This document shows positions 12,474 to 24,100 of a DNA stretch of 64,000 nt, one piece after another. The notes beneath the pieces are model-generated. The model had not been told where the DNA came from, did no database searches, and saw only the letters and a list, made by a program, of their open reading frames with translations. Both the position numbers and the translations under genes were made by a program. Position 1 is the stretch's first letter. Each line of letters starts with the position of its first letter. Source of the stretch: Aplectana chamaeleonis (lineage: Eukaryota > Nematoda > Chromadorea > Rhabditida > Cosmocercidae); NCBI GenBank assembly GCA_029168955.1, contig JAPDOI010000380.1, forward strand, positions 521,001 to 585,000, written 5' to 3'.

Positions 12474-12606
12474 ATCACTGGATGAGGGATCGCCGCGACG
12501 CTGCTTGGCGGGAAAAATAGCGCGATCAATAGCCACTCTCCCTTCGTTTTCCCGCACGCAATTTTTCCCGCCAAGCAGCGTCGCGGCGATCCCCCATCCA
12601 GTGATG
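12474..12606. mobile_element. hairpin MITE (133 bp)
   Basis: Arms of about 45 bp, beginning ATCACTGGATGAGGGATCGC and ending with its inverse, are nearly perfect. Confidence 0.75.
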
Positions 12607-12686
12607 AACGATATATACCACCTTTGAAGATTGTAATAATGATACTCTGATGACGTCCCCAACCCGACGACCGCGGCCACGCCAAT

Positions 12687-12823
12687 AGGGGCTGAGCAGA
12701 GTGCCAACAGGGCGCGGCGCGGCCTGATGATGGAGAGCAGTATTGATAGATCGCCGCGATCTATCAATATGGCTCACCATCATCAGGCCGCGCCGCGCCC
12801 TGGTGGCACTCTGCTCACCCCCT
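12687..12823. mobile_element. hairpin MITE (137 bp)
   Basis: Arms of about 55 bp begin GGGGCTGAGCAGAGTGCC and end with the inverse; the centre is GATCGCCGCGATC. It lies 80 bp from the previous, unrelated hairpin. Confidence 0.78.
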
Positions 12824-14559
12824 TAGGGACTAAACACAACCTTGGTTGGCCGCCGACGTGCATTCTCTAGCCCCTCCCCTTTTGGAGGGACTTGGTAGGG
12901 TATTCGTCCTTTTTTTGCTGTGCAATCAATCGATTGCGGGGGAGCGATCCCAAACTTACGGGATCACCCAAATGCTCAGCGAACACAAGGGAGCATCCTC
13001 AAACCAACACGAGGAGCAATCATGTGAATCGCTGAAACATCGATTGGAATTCTTCATCTCTTCTTGAGATGGTTGCTCATGTTTCTTTTGGTTTTGGGAT
13101 TGGAAACTTTTGAACCTTGCTTGCCCATTTTGCACTTTTGGGGTTTAATTGGAATTCACGCAGTGCTTCTCGTCTGAGAGAACTTTTTGCCAATTTTTTA
13201 AATCACCATTTTTTTAGGAAACCACTGATGGCAGAAAAGCGAAAAGTGGCAACCAAATTTGGCAGTATTATTCTTGAGCACAGAAGGACTGATACAAGTG
13301 GTCAGGTATTATATTTCAAATTTTCTTCGTTCATGGTGCACTAGGGCACTCTCGTCGCAGTGATGGCTTTCTTATCACCGCATTTTTGCGGTAAATCGGC
13401 GGCAAAATCACGGCACTTCTTCTCACAAATTCTTTATATCCCGTTAATTTGGCGGTAGCCACTGGATGCTCAACAGTGATTTCGCGTTGTGTTCGTCGTA
13501 ATTTCCGACCTAGCGATAGCTCCGCGTCAATTTCTCGGTGAAATCCAGGTCCGCGGCGGATTTCCGGTGACTCTCACAAAACTTCTTCTAGAGCAGAGCT
13601 TCATAAGGAGCCTGCTAAAAATTATGTAGGATAGTTTTACAATTTCGAAAAAAATATCAAACGAAAAAGAAAATTAGAACGAACAAACTTCGAAAATCTT
13701 TCAAAATTTCAGAGGTCGAGCAAACAAATTTCTAAACTAATCAAAACTTGATTTTTTTCGATACTCCTTCAGAGTTTCGGTTTTTTTAGACCAGATTCAA
13801 CGCTTTATTTACAACGCTCAGTCAGAGAATGGATAGCCCACAATTGTTCAATTTCTACTCAAGTCGCGACCACGTATAGCCTTTCTCCCTCAATTCGAGC
13901 CGTTCGAAGTGATTTTTATCGGACCTTTGTCGAAGACTCCGAATCAATGTTATATTTTGCCATAACCGATCGTTCCGCAGCTTGCTCCACCTAGAAGACT
14001 CACTAAAGCAAGAATGGCTTCATATTCCCCGTTTCCAAGCACAACTTATCCGAGCAGACGAGCTGTTCGCTCACGCCCACGACAACTTAGCCCGTGGAAA
14101 AACGAAAACCTAGGGTTCGAGGAGCGTTTTAAAAATCGAAAGAATCTTTGAATAATCAGATCTTGAACGAACGAAAATTGGAAAAAAAATTCGTTCGAAA
14201 CAAATTAGAACGAACGAAAATCGAAAAAAAAATCGTGTGACGAAATTTTCAAGAAACGCAATTTGAAAAAAAAATCGTTCGAAAAAGTTTTGAACAAACG
14301 AAAACGAGCGAAAAAATTTCTAGAGGATTGCACCAAAGATTTTAGAGAGTTGGATGGTTCCAGAAGGGGTTTGAAAGAGGTCTCATAAAGCTATAAGGTC
14401 TTCAGAAGCATTCAAATAAAAAGCTCTTCGATCGATTTCATGTACATAAAGTAGGTATAGAGGGGTGGGGCTAGCAGAAAGCCCCGCGGCAACTAAAAAC
14501 TGCCGCTTCCTATAGTCTGTCCCAATGATACTGTCCGCTCATGCGTGTTGAGCGGCGAG
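12824..14559. other. non-coding, AT-rich
   Basis: No gene is recognised. Between 13600 and 14300 the words CGTTCGAAA and GAACGAAAATCG recur irregularly. About 13930-14060 is a second copy of the dispersed segment at 4150-4260. Confidence 0.4.
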
Positions 14560-14678
14560 CGCGAAGACATTTTTCGGACCTGTGAATCGATTAGAGAGAA
14601 TATTAGACAGATAGAGAATAAAATCCCGGTTAACTGTTTGCAGCCGTGGGGAAGCTTGTCCGAAAAATGCCTTCGCGA
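14560..14678 (-). mobile_element. short inverted-repeat element, second copy
   Basis: Ends CGCGAAGACATTTTTCGGAC and GTCCGAAAAATGCCTTCGCG are inverted. It is the opposite-strand relative of 2098-2215. Confidence 0.6.
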
Positions 14679-14799
14679 CGGCAGCTTGACACCCACATCG
14701 ACGGCATGGGCGGACGGTCTCATTCGAACTGACTGTACATTTTGTATGTTGCGTTGCGCTTGACAGCGCGATAAATTTCGATTCCAAATTTCTCACCTA

Positions 14800-15345
14800 A
14801 AAAAAGGGCTTACCATGTCCGCGAAATAGCTCACCATGCTAGGCAGCGGCTCCTGGTGGGCTATATCTCGGCTATTTCTCGGCTATTGCTCGTCCGAGAC
14901 CACGTTGTCGAGAAAAAGCCCACCAAAAGCCTCTTCCAGGGTCCTATTTCTCGACTAGTTTCTGGCAACTGGTGCTCTTTACCCGGCCACCAATCTTAAA
15001 ATGATGCTGCGAACTGTTATTGCTGGTCTCACCTTTATTCTTAATAACAGACAGCAGTACCGTCATTCATAACTAAAATACGCTCACGTAAGGAGAAGCA
15101 GTAATAATGGGTGACCAAGAAACCGATTTCGCCCGTAGGTTCTCGGAGTAGGGCTCGGCTCAGAAGACTCGAGCAGACCACATTTGGCCGCCATTTTGCG
15201 GCTATTCCGCGGTCAGCATTGTTTAGCGGCTATCTGGCAACTATTTCGCGGCGAGCATTATTTGCCGGCTAATACGCGGCTATAACGCGACAAGCACGCA
15301 TTTCGCGGATATTTCTCGGTCAAACTCTGTTTCTCGTGTAACTAC
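14800..15345 (-). repeat. dispersed repeat rich in 'cggctat' words, copy 2
   Basis: CGGCTATTTCTCGGCTATT, CGGCGAGCATTATTTG and similar words recur. It is the inverted relative of 9480-10120. Confidence 0.6.
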
Positions 15346-15664
15346 AGACATTTCAGAAGAGGAGAGCAATCGCGACTGAGCCTTCTACAACTGCGCAGTG
15401 ATGATGAGTGTACGTCAAAGACGAAGCTCATCTTAGCCGAAATCGTTACAATTTGGTTTTTATTCTTGATTATTTTTATGTATGTTCTCTTTTTGAGCAC
15501 GTTTTTAGCCTTCTGTATTTCACTTTGTGGGACCTGCATTAAATGCAGCCTTTGGGTTGCCCAGGATAGTTTACCTTTGATTTCTATCCATAGCCGCTGG
15601 TTTTCTTGGTGGGAAATCATGACATATCGTTTCTGCATAATGTTAATCCTGTGTATCATAAAGC

Positions 15665-15825
15665 TGTATCATTGTTACTTGCAGCTTGAGAGTGGACCTC
15701 ATTTTGCTTTGCCAGTAAAGCGTGAGTGGGCGGCACGCATGGTTGGTGTTTGACCCGATTGATTCTGCTGAATCTATATGCCCAGTTAACAGAGTGAGCC
15801 ATGCTCGCATGGTTCATTCTGCGGA
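15665..15825 (+). other. diverged 5'ETS plus 18S 5'-end-like segment (relic A)
   Basis: 15752-15825 follows the first 60-70 nt of 18S: CCGATTGATTCTG, a CATATGC-like middle, then GAGCCATGC. Upstream, GTATCATTGTTAC and TTTGCTTTGCCAG resemble the same words upstream of the genuine 18S (27596-27624). Beyond 15825 no 18S match is evident. It is too diverged and too short to be a functional 18S. Confidence 0.6.
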
Positions 15826-15957
15826 CCTAGTCGGAAATTGTGATTTTCGCCACTGGGTTCTTTATAGGATCATACTTTGCCATGTTCGTAGCGCATTAAC
15901 CTTGATAGTTGATGGAGGTTCGCCTCTATTAGACTTGAATCATCGTTTTTGTTGCAG

Positions 15958-16355
15958 ATGAGCGAGCCTAGTGTGAAAAAGGAAGTCACCGACGATGATG
16001 CCTACGTTGAAGTCAATATGGTTCGCTTCATCAATTTAACGAGGGCAAGGTACTTCCTAATCAAGTGTAGTTATCTACATATTCCGTAATTTGTCTTTCT
16101 TTCAGAGGACAAAAGATTTCCGTTCATTATGATAAAATGATAGCCTTATTGACCGAAGGCAGAAATCGAAAGTCCCGAGCAGCAGCTTCCTTGAAAAGGC
16201 AGCTTGACATGGCTCAGAAAGAACTGGAAAAATTACGGAAACTTGCTGGACCTAAAGAAAAGTCCAACGTGGAGATGAAGAAAGGCGCCCCGAAAGCAGC
16301 CTCGGCCGCCGGCAGTGTCTCCACTCATACTATTTTTGCGGATGATGATTCGTAA
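15958..16355 (+). CDS. small spliced gene, predicted 113-residue coiled-coil-like protein
   Basis: Exon 1 is 15958-16049 and exon 2 is 16106-16355. The 56-nt intron has GT at 16050 and CTTTCTTTCAG at its end, a nematode-type acceptor; the AG split codon joins in frame. Directly before the ATG lies TTTTTGTTGCAG, a good acceptor for spliced-leader trans-splicing or for an unseen upstream exon. The stop is at 16353-16355 and AATAAA at 16363-16368 fits a polyadenylation signal. The product starts MSEPSVKKEVTDDDAY; residues about 45-72 (KSRAAASLKRQLDMAQKELE and following) are strongly helical and suit a coiled coil; the tail is Ala/Ser/Asp-rich. No signal peptide or membrane segment is seen. The family is not recognised. 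It sits between an 18S-5'-like and a 28S-3'-like piece. Confidence 0.6.
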
Positions 16356-16362
16356 TGTCCGT

Positions 16363-16368
16363 AATAAA
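16363..16368 (+). promoter_or_regulatory. polyadenylation signal AATAAA
   Basis: Eight bases after the stop codon of the small spliced gene, followed by T-rich sequence. Confidence 0.5.
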
Positions 16369-16586
16369 TAGTTTTTGGTAAAGTTTATTTTTGTTTAATT
16401 TTAGACAGGTTATGACCTGCGTATTGTGGATTCATGAATAACTTTACCTATGAAAGGGATAGGTCCATGGTAGATTGTGCCTCGGCCCTTCGGGGTCTGG
16501 GGAGGCCGTCATCATGTGATGCAAATTCACATTGGATGACCATGCTCGACCATGCACTAGTGTGGAAGAGCAGGCATTCGCCTAAA

Positions 16587-16670
16587 GCAGTGTTAGAATA
16601 CTGCGATCTGTTGAGATTATCCCTTTTATAGGGTTTTATGTTTGTTCAAAACTATGGGGGTTGTTAGTAC
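16587..16670 (+). other. 28S 3'-end-like segment (relic)
   Basis: This matches the genuine 28S 3' end at about 25978-26061 at roughly 85% by eye, including ACTGCGATCTGTTGAGA, AAAACTATGGG and GTTGTTAGTAC. A weaker match may reach back to about 16434. The differences suggest an old, separate copy, not a recent duplication. Confidence 0.78.
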
Positions 16671-16785
16671 GCCCAATTTTGGACTTGTAATTGTCTCAAC
16701 AGATAGAGGGGGGGGTAAAGCTAGAACGGAGCCTAGTAGAGCCCCCCCAGAAAGCAAGCTTAGGAACTGAGCCTTAATGGAGTCT

Positions 16786-16850
16786 AATGATTGACTTTGT
16801 CAGTCACTCCAGCCTAACAGACAAAATTACGCCATGCATGCAAGAAAGCT
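16786..16850 (+). other. 18S 5'-end-like segment (relic B)
   Basis: ATGATTGACTTTGTCAG, an AACAGACAAAATTA middle, then CGCCATGCATGC follow the order of the 18S 5' end. Here TGATTGAC and GTCAGTCA can pair into a longer first helix than in normal 18S. The match fades after 16850. Confidence 0.6.
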
Positions 16851-17591
16851 GCAGCAAGTTCCTAAGCTAGATGAGGGAAGTGAACATCCCCATCTATATA
16901 ATACTTCACATTTGCGGTTATCACGCAACATATATTCTCGGGGAGAGCCCGTGGTCAAGTTGCAATAAGACCCCGTAGCGGCCATAAAGGCCAGGGGCAG
17001 ATTATGTAACTGTCTGTGTTGGCTTGATCAACACAACGATGACTACGGCTCTGAACAGATCCCTCGAGAAGCCTGAACATGACAGGGTGAGTGGAGCATC
17101 ATTAATGTCATCAGGATCCGAGCGCTGTGTCCTAAGAGAACAGCAAATCACTCTGTGAGTGTGACAACTCCTTGCGCGTAGGTACTCCTAGTAGTACAAT
17201 CCCAAGGCGGCTTGTTCGTCTTGGAATTCGGAGGGTTAAAGTCAGCTTGCAAGTGGTTGGCCGCGGAATAGAACCCGCATGGCAGTTGTTTCAAGACAAC
17301 AGGTGCAGTATATGCACATTGAGGCAGTAGTAAACACTCTGCCTCGAGCCTGGCACCGCCTGAAAGACGAGGTCTGACTCAAAATAGGCCGTCATAGAAG
17401 GCGGTCAGGAAAAGTCGTGGAAAACGGCCTTTCCAGCGGTAAGTTTGTGTAGAATGTAGGGGCTTGCCCCTGGTGTCCACACTACACAACACCGCATCGG
17501 TTACCCACGTGTGTCGAAAGATCTGGTTTACCGACTAACGGATCGTTTCGGAGGTTAGTATCCCCTAACCAAAGACGGCACATAAAGTGAT
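16851..17591 (+). other. GC-rich leader-like region upstream of the R4-like element
   Basis: No frame is convincing. Several short perfect hairpins are visible, for example GTTGGCTTGATCAAC, GGGGCTTGCCCC and GGTTAGTATCCCCTAACC. Position suggests the 5' untranslated part of the R4-like element, whose 5' border could not be placed. Confidence 0.4.
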
Positions 17592-17597
17592 CGAAAG

Positions 17598-17894
17598 GTG
17601 GTGGCGAGCGTAAACTTCCTAGTAGTACCACCGGGCATCGTACCTAGTACGATGGCAGATCTTATACGCTCAAGCGATCCTGTGATCGGCCCTGGAGGTG
17701 CACCACTTGTGGAGCACCAACAGGCACACAGCAATGTGTACCTGCAAAGCAGGAGGGTTCGGGGCGGACCCAGAGGTCGACAATCGCCTAGCAGAAGCGA
17801 TCCCGACCCAGTAACCCAAATGCCCTCTTCAGGGCAGGAAAACCCTCTGGAACGGAGACCTCTTCGTCCCAAGGGAATCCTGTGGTCAACTTGA
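17598..17894 (+). pseudogene. R4-like element, N-terminal protein fragment
   Basis: An open frame with its first ATG at 17652 (MADLIRSSDPVIGPGG) ends where the minus-strand RTE element begins. It is Arg/Pro/Ser-rich, as expected of the variable N-terminus of site-specific retrotransposons, but carries no recognisable motif. The assignment rests on position: the R4-like frame resumes on the other side of the RTE insertion near 20955. Confidence 0.45.
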
Positions 17895-17932
17895 CTTACT
17901 TGACTTAATCGGTTGGCTTTCGCCTGACGCGG

Positions 17933-19741
17933 TCATTCCGCATCTTCACCGAGGTGTGCCGTCCTAGTAGTCAGCCGTGTCCATTTTTCACGGTCTTCAG
18001 CCACAATTTGAACACATTCCATCCAGCTGTCACTATTCCATTTCCTGCGAAACGAAACATCGCGCCTGAACTGTCTTTCGATGCCGAGTGACTTTAAATC
18101 CTCTTTAACCACATCCGTCCAGAACTTTCGCCTACGCCCAGGTGGCCGTTTCCAGACAGGATTTGGAAGCATTTTTAAAGCGTGTTGTACGAGACGATCC
18201 GGCGTTCTTCTTAGTATATGCCCGAGCAGTCGAAGTCGACTTTCCATTGCTGCTTGAGATGGCGTTAGGAGATGCTGGCACCTCCCTCGTGTCAAGCGTT
18301 GATGTACTGCGTCGATTTCCTTGTAAAGGTCTTCGTTATGGCATACACGCGGCCAGAAATATCTAAGCAAACGCCTAAAAGCTTCCTCTCCGTGCAATCC
18401 AACCTTTCCATCTGCGTTTTCGGTGCTGCCCACGTCTCCGATCCGTACATCATGATAGGGCGAATAGCGGATAGGTAGACGCGCAACTTGACTTCCTTCG
18501 CGATGGTGGTAGACCACAAACACTTGGTTAGAGAATTGAATGCAGACGTAGCTTTCGCACATCGTTGTCGAATATCCGCTGCATAACTACCATCGTTCTT
18601 CAGCAAACAGCCCAAATAACAGAAATCGTCCACCAGTTCGATACGTTGTCCGTCCACACAAACTCCAGTTGAAGGCCTCTGAGAGACCCACATCTGCTTG
18701 CATTTGTCGGGACGAAGACGAAGTCCATAGGCTGCGGCATACTTCGAAACGAGGTTCACAATCCTTTGCAGTTTTGCGTTGTTTTCAGCGAATAACACAA
18801 TGTCGTCGGCGTACTCCAGGTCGACAAGAGAGCGTCCTGATGGTGTTAGGATCACATCCGCAGGAAACTGTTCTGCAACTCTACGCATGATGTCATCAAC
18901 GGCGAAGTTGAGAAGAAAAGGTCCTGCAACGGCTCCTTGCCTTACTCCTGTTTTCACCTCGAAAGCTGACGTAAATCCGACAGGTGTACGAACTGCTGCT
19001 GTTGTTCCTTTGTTCATGTCCTCGATTAACCGAACATACTTTTCCGGGACTCCATCTGCTCGCAGAGCATTGAGCAATCGATCACGATGAGGAGAGTCGA
19101 ACGCGGCTTCAAAGTCCAAAAAGCAAGCTGTAATGGCTTCGAATACCGCTGCCACGATTCAATTACTCTTCTCACGACGAACACTTGGTCGATGGTCGAT
19201 CTTCCAGGTCGAAAACCGGCTTGCTCATCTCTGGTCGTTCCTTCACGATGTTTGATAAGTCGCTCGAGAATGATACGTTCTAAACCTTGTACATGACACG
19301 AAGTAGAGAGATTCCTCTGTAGTTCTTAGGATCCGTGACGGATAGCTTCTTGTGAAGAGGTACGATGATCGCATGTCTCCACGAATCGGGTATCCTTTCG
19401 CTCATCCATATGGCACGGATGGTGTTGGTCATTTCACGAATCCCAGACGGAGGAAGAGCTTTCAGCATTTCAGCAGTGATGTTGTCATCTCCACCTGCCT
19501 TTCCATTCTTCATTTTCCGGACACAATCCAAAACTTCAGACTCAGTCGGCGGTTCCTCACTGACATCGTAATGTGCTCTCTGAACATGCGGGAGCTCAGG
19601 TACTGATGGCGCTGGACGATTCAGTAGTGAACTGAAGTAATCCTTCCATATTGGCAGCGTCGCATCACCAACTGCAACTCCATTGGTAGTGTTCAAGACA
19701 GGAGAACATCTCTTCATCTTCCCGCTATACTGTCGCAGCAA
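17933..19741 (-). pseudogene. RTE reverse transcriptase, frameshifted
   Basis: Three segments in different frames make up the domain: 19741-19280 (NGKAGGDDNITAEMLKALPP and IVPLHKKLS), 19155-18292 (LDFEAAFDSPHRDR, GVRQGAVAGPFLLN and the catalytic YADDIVLF) and 18562-17933 (LLGHILRRTPDRLVQHALK and PPGRRRKFWTDVVKEDLK, the RTE C-terminal block). The 19155-19280 gap still encodes FRPGRSTIDQVF in another frame. At least three frame changes disable it. Confidence 0.85.
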
Positions 19742-19790
19742 CGTGTAGGCTTTCTTCGAATTCTTCTCCTCCCAAGCCTTCTCAAACTCC

Positions 19791-20951
19791 TTAGCTCTCC
19801 ACGTCCACTCGTTCGCGGTCCCTTTGAAGCTGCCGACGCAACTTCCTCCTCAGACGCTTCTCCTCCACGAAGTTTCCTGCAGTTCGGAGAGCACATACTC
19901 TGTTGTAGGTAGATGTTGTTTCTTCTGAGACGTAGGCGAACTTCTTCTTAGGCTGTACAACCGGGAGTGCCTCTTTCGAAGCGTCCTGGATGCACTTGAC
20001 AAAAGAATCCGCGTCGCAAAGTTTCTTCTTAGTCCGTACTCCGATGTGAATAGAAACGCGTTGTCGGAAATTCCTTCTGCACTCTTCATCTCTGAGACTT
20101 GTCATGTCAATCCTCTGGAGAGGCTGAGCCCCTCGTTTCCTCTTATGAATCCTCGCAGTGAAGTTCAACAGAACAGGACGGTGATCCGAATCGAATGCGA
20201 CATCCCACACAGCTCTAAATCTTCGAATGTCCGATACTGGAATATTCCTCGTCAGGACATAGTCAAGCTGTAGTTTCAAAGTTGTCATCTTCCGCTTCCG
20301 CTGCTCTTCTGGAGATAGCCCGGTTGGTCCCTGCCACGTAAGCTGATGGCGGCGATGATTCCTCTTGAATGTCGATGCAATAATCAGACCACTGCGTTCA
20401 CAAAAGTCGACAAGGCGGTAGCCATTGTCCGATGTTTGCTCCACTGGGTAGAACCATTTACCGAGTACTTCGGATTCCTGATCAAGTCCCATCTTCGCAT
20501 TTGCGTCAATCCCCACGACAACAGCATGTTGACAAGGTATCCTGGCCAGCAACGTATTGAGTTCCTCATAAAACGCATCCTTCGAATTGTCTTCGGCGGT
20601 TTCAGTGGGCGCATGAGCACTCACTATCCACAGATTGAATCCTCTGTGATCCCGCAGTTGTACGAATGCATTCCGACACGACGTTGAGCCGAACTCCTTG
20701 ACCATACCATTGAAATCCTTCCTTACAGCTATTGCACAGCCTCCCACTCTCCTATCGTCAGCGTTACCGCAGTAGATGGTGTACTCTCCGACGCTGATGA
20801 CGGGTCTATCCTTGAGGCGGGTTTCCTGCAAAGCAGCAAACGGTGCATGGAAATAGCTCAGAAGTCTGGATAGCGCAGTTTTTTGGATATCACTCGACAG
20901 CGATCGACAGTTCAGGGTGGCGAAATTGTGGCTTGTGGCCAAAGACTCCAT
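19791..20951 (-). CDS. RTE APE-type endonuclease region (386 residues open)
   Basis: The frame starts at ATG 20951 (MESLATSHNFATLNCRSLSS). Endonuclease/exonuclease/phosphatase motifs are in order: LNCRSL near residue 13, LQETRL with the metal-binding Glu near 40, SAHAPTE near 113, GIDANAKMG near 148 (GDFNA in most relatives; Ile replaces the usual residue before Asp), and SDHRPV near 257. It nicks target DNA for target-primed reverse transcription. The frame ends in the linker before the reverse transcriptase, where the next segment continues in another frame. It is the best preserved part of a non-functional element. Confidence 0.85.
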   Translation of the reverse strand: MESLATSHNFATLNCRSLSSDIQKTALSRLLSYFHAPFAALQETRLKDRPVISVGEYTIYCGNADDRRVGGCAIAVRKDFNGMVKEFGSTSCRNAFVQLRDHRGFNLWIVSAHAPTETAEDNSKDAFYEELNTLLARIPCQHAVVVGIDANAKMGLDQESEVLGKWFYPVEQTSDNGYRLVDFCERSGLIIASTFKRNHRRHQLTWQGPTGLSPEEQRKRKMTTLKLQLDYVLTRNIPVSDIRRFRAVWDVAFDSDHRPVLLNFTARIHKRKRGAQPLQRIDMTSLRDEECRRNFRQRVSIHIGVRTKKKLCDADSFVKCIQDASKEALPVVQPKKKFAYVSEETTSTYNRVCALRTAGNFVEEKRLRRKLRRQLQRDRERVDVES

Positions 20952-20954
20952 GAC

Positions 20955-21114
20955 TCCCTAGGTACGGATCCTAAGGTGTTATGGACCAGAGGCCTTAGTG
21001 TGCCGGACGGCGACACCTTTATGCAATGTGCGGGATACTTTCGCGATATAGTTGTGCACGCTATATCGCTCGAACGTTCCCTGTGTACACTCAAACGTCT
21101 GCTGGGTTCAGTAG
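20955..21114 (+). pseudogene. R4-like N-terminal continuation in a shifted frame
   Basis: After the RTE insertion a plus-strand frame encodes VLWTRGLSVPDGDTFMQC and RDIVVHAISLERSLCTLKRL. It runs in a different frame from the Myb-like region that follows; a frame change between 21112 and 21188 is needed. A Cys/His pair hints at a decayed zinc finger, but no full CCHH pattern is present. Confidence 0.4.
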
Positions 21115-24100
21115 AAGCAGGGGCACCAACGAGCAGGTACCAACAGACTTGTATACACACCCCCGTGGTCAACACAGGAATTACATAGACTTGGACCTGT
21201 GGTCGAAAGACACAGAGGCCCAAATGGTCGCATACGGTGGAAGGATGTAGAACATCTATGGAATTCCACACGCGGTGCTGACCAACCGACAAGAACGGGA
21301 AACGCTTTGCGAAGCGCTTTCCGTAACCTCGTCCGGAACACCGAACGAAGGAATGCAAGTGCTGGAACACCTGGGTCTGCTCACCAGGATGGACCGTCAC
21401 TTGCGGAAAACGCAGGGGATGAAGGAGCCTTTGACGTTCCTACATTGAACCTGCAGGATGATGAGGCATCAGAAGTACCAGTGACATCTGACGACTCACA
21501 TTCACAAGAGACCCGCGAAAGAACGGGCGACCGTACGACTGAGCTGAAAGCTGAATTGGCAAGTAAGTATCAGAAGTATTACAGAGTTGCGATCGCTTCA
21601 CACGATCGCAATCCGGTCAGAAGACCTGAGGGAGAAATTCCCTCAGAAATGTTGCAGCTGGGGAATGTTATACTAGCAGAACACCTCCAGCACAACAAAC
21701 TAACATCACTCACTGCACTCAACGCTGGTGTGCATGCTATAGCGCAAGCTATAACAACCACAGTAATAAGCGAGTGCAGGGAGAAGCAGATTCCCAGTAG
21801 GCAACGATGGGATGATGCTACAACAATGCGAAGTACGCTGATTCGTTACATTTCTGTACTTTCAGCGGAACTTCACCGAAGGAGTGCAGCCAACAGAGGG
21901 GAGCGGCAGGGGAGACCCGGTCGCAAATACCTCGAAGTTGCGAAACTGCACAAGGTGTCCAAAACTGCTGACGTTGAACGGCTCTCAGTCCGCCTGAGAG
22001 CCGAACTCAACGAAGTGCAGCAAGGCATCAAGAAAATGGCGGATGAGCGAAAGCGATTCCGGGAGCGACAACGCGGTCCGTTCGTAGTTGGTCGCGAGCA
22101 AAGAAAATGTGGTGTCCAGACGCCGGTTGATGCTATACGTCAGTATTGGGAACCCATTATTGGCAAAGCACAACCATTTCAGCGAACAGCTGATCTGGAC
22201 CCATGGGTGCAAGACGTCAGACGCCGGGAAAACCGGATGGATCTCGACCTTTCAGAAGAGACCTGGAGAACTTTGTTCTCTAAGGTCAAACCCTGGAAGG
22301 CTACGGGACCAGACGGGATACAAGGTTTCTGGTGGAAGCACCTCAGCGAAGCAAAACAGAGGCTCATGTCATAGTGCTTACGGGCCCAGAAAAAGCCTAA
22401 GTCAATGATCCCCAGATGGCTTTGCCGCGGCAGGGTGACATTGATACCAAAAGGGAATTCCGACGCCCCTGAGCCCGGAGATTTCCGACCTATAGCATGC
22501 CTTAACGTATGTTACAAGGTCCTAACAAGCATGATGGCACTGCAGATATCTAAGTGTGTGGAGGACAGGTTCCCAATTGAACAAGTCGCCATGCGCAAGG
22601 GTGTCTGGGGCTGCACACATGCGCACATACTGGATCAAACAGTATGTCGCGATGCTATAAAGCATAAGTCTGAGCTACATATGCTCTGGGTTGACATGGC
22701 CAAAGCATATGACTCAGTATCTCACGGTGCTATAAAATGGACATTGGCCAAATGGAGTGTGCCTTACCCAGTGAGACAACTTCTGAAGGTGTTAATGTCC
22801 AAGCAGTCCGTAAGGTACTGCGGAATACAAGATGGAAAGAGGGTGAAGAGCGCACCGCTTGATGTCCATAACGGACTCATGCAGGGTGACACTCTCAGCC
22901 CGCTCCTATTCTGTCTTGCTATAGCACCTATCACGGGATGGCTTCGACATAACGTCAAACCATTCCGAACGAAAACAGCTCCCGAACGTGGAGCCAGTGG
23001 TGCACTTGAGATCGGACATATCTTCTATATGGATGATTTGAAAGTGTACACGAATGACTGGGACGACCTTGCGAAAGCGAAGGCCGGAATCCAGCAAGTT
23101 GCAAAGCAGTTGGGGTTGATGATGAATCCGCGCAAATGTGCGGTGAAGTCCATCAATAGCGAACCAACAGATGAAGAGTTGACTCAGCTGGGAGAAATCC
23201 CGGTACTTGGAGCCAGCTCCTTCTACAAGTACCTGGGTGTGGAACAGGACACAAGAATCCGAATGGATGAACTGTGGCCACGAACCCAGGCGAAAGCTAT
23301 GGAAACTGCCAAAAGATTGTTCCTCAGTAACCTCTCTGTCCGTCAGAAGGTGAACGGGTACAATCAGATGGTGATACCAAAGCTGAAATATGCAATATCT
23401 TGCGTGATCTTCGGGAGTGGCCGTTTTAACTCCCTCCGAGCGAGCGCGCAAGGTTTCGACATTCAGATCCGGGAGCTGCTGAACGAGACTCACATGAGAC
23501 TCGCTCACAGCTGTAAAGACCGGCTCTATGTTGAAAAACAACAAGGTGGATTAGGTTTGAAAAGTGTTGAAGAGGAGATGGAAATGTCCATAGTTTATTC
23601 TTGGACATACCTTGCCTCCAACGCTGATCTCCTTGTCCCCTATAGGCTCGCCGAGGGACTTCGGTCCCACGGCAGTCGTTCGCTAACTAAAGACTTTTGG
23701 TCTATTATGAAAGCGAACGGTCTCACCAAGAAGGTGAGCAGACAGGAGATAACTTTTATCACTGTAAATGGTACGGAGTACCATGAAACAAGAGGAGCAG
23801 CCAGGGCGATCTCCAAGCTTATCCACGAGCGCTGGGCGAATACCCACATGCAAGAGTGGATGAAACTGAATGTAGCGTCTAGAGTGCTACAAGACCCCGA
23901 GAAGCAGCTGAATCTCGACTACAAGAATTCGTTCCTGTGGTCTGCGAAAGGCTGGGTATCATCGGAGGTATTGAGAAATGCGTGGGCAGTGCAGGAGGCA
24001 GCACTGACCACAAGAGCCAGCGCATCAGGACGTGGTAAGTCCGTCCATTCCGGCATGAAGTGTCGTATGGGATGCGATGAAAGTGAGACAGCCGAACACA

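Larger units (their letters stand above)
17889..20954 (-). mobile_element. RTE-clade non-LTR retrotransposon, nested in the R4-like element
   Basis: The order on the minus strand is APE-type endonuclease, then reverse transcriptase, then a short tail made of two TAAGTCAAG-like repeats at 17891-17907, as in RTE elements. The protein part is broken by frameshifts. The sequence to the left (17598-17894) and right (from about 20955) runs on the plus strand and appears to belong to one R4-like element. A clear target duplication was not found; GAATCCTGTGG and GGATCCTAAGG on the two sides are only similar. Confidence 0.85.
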
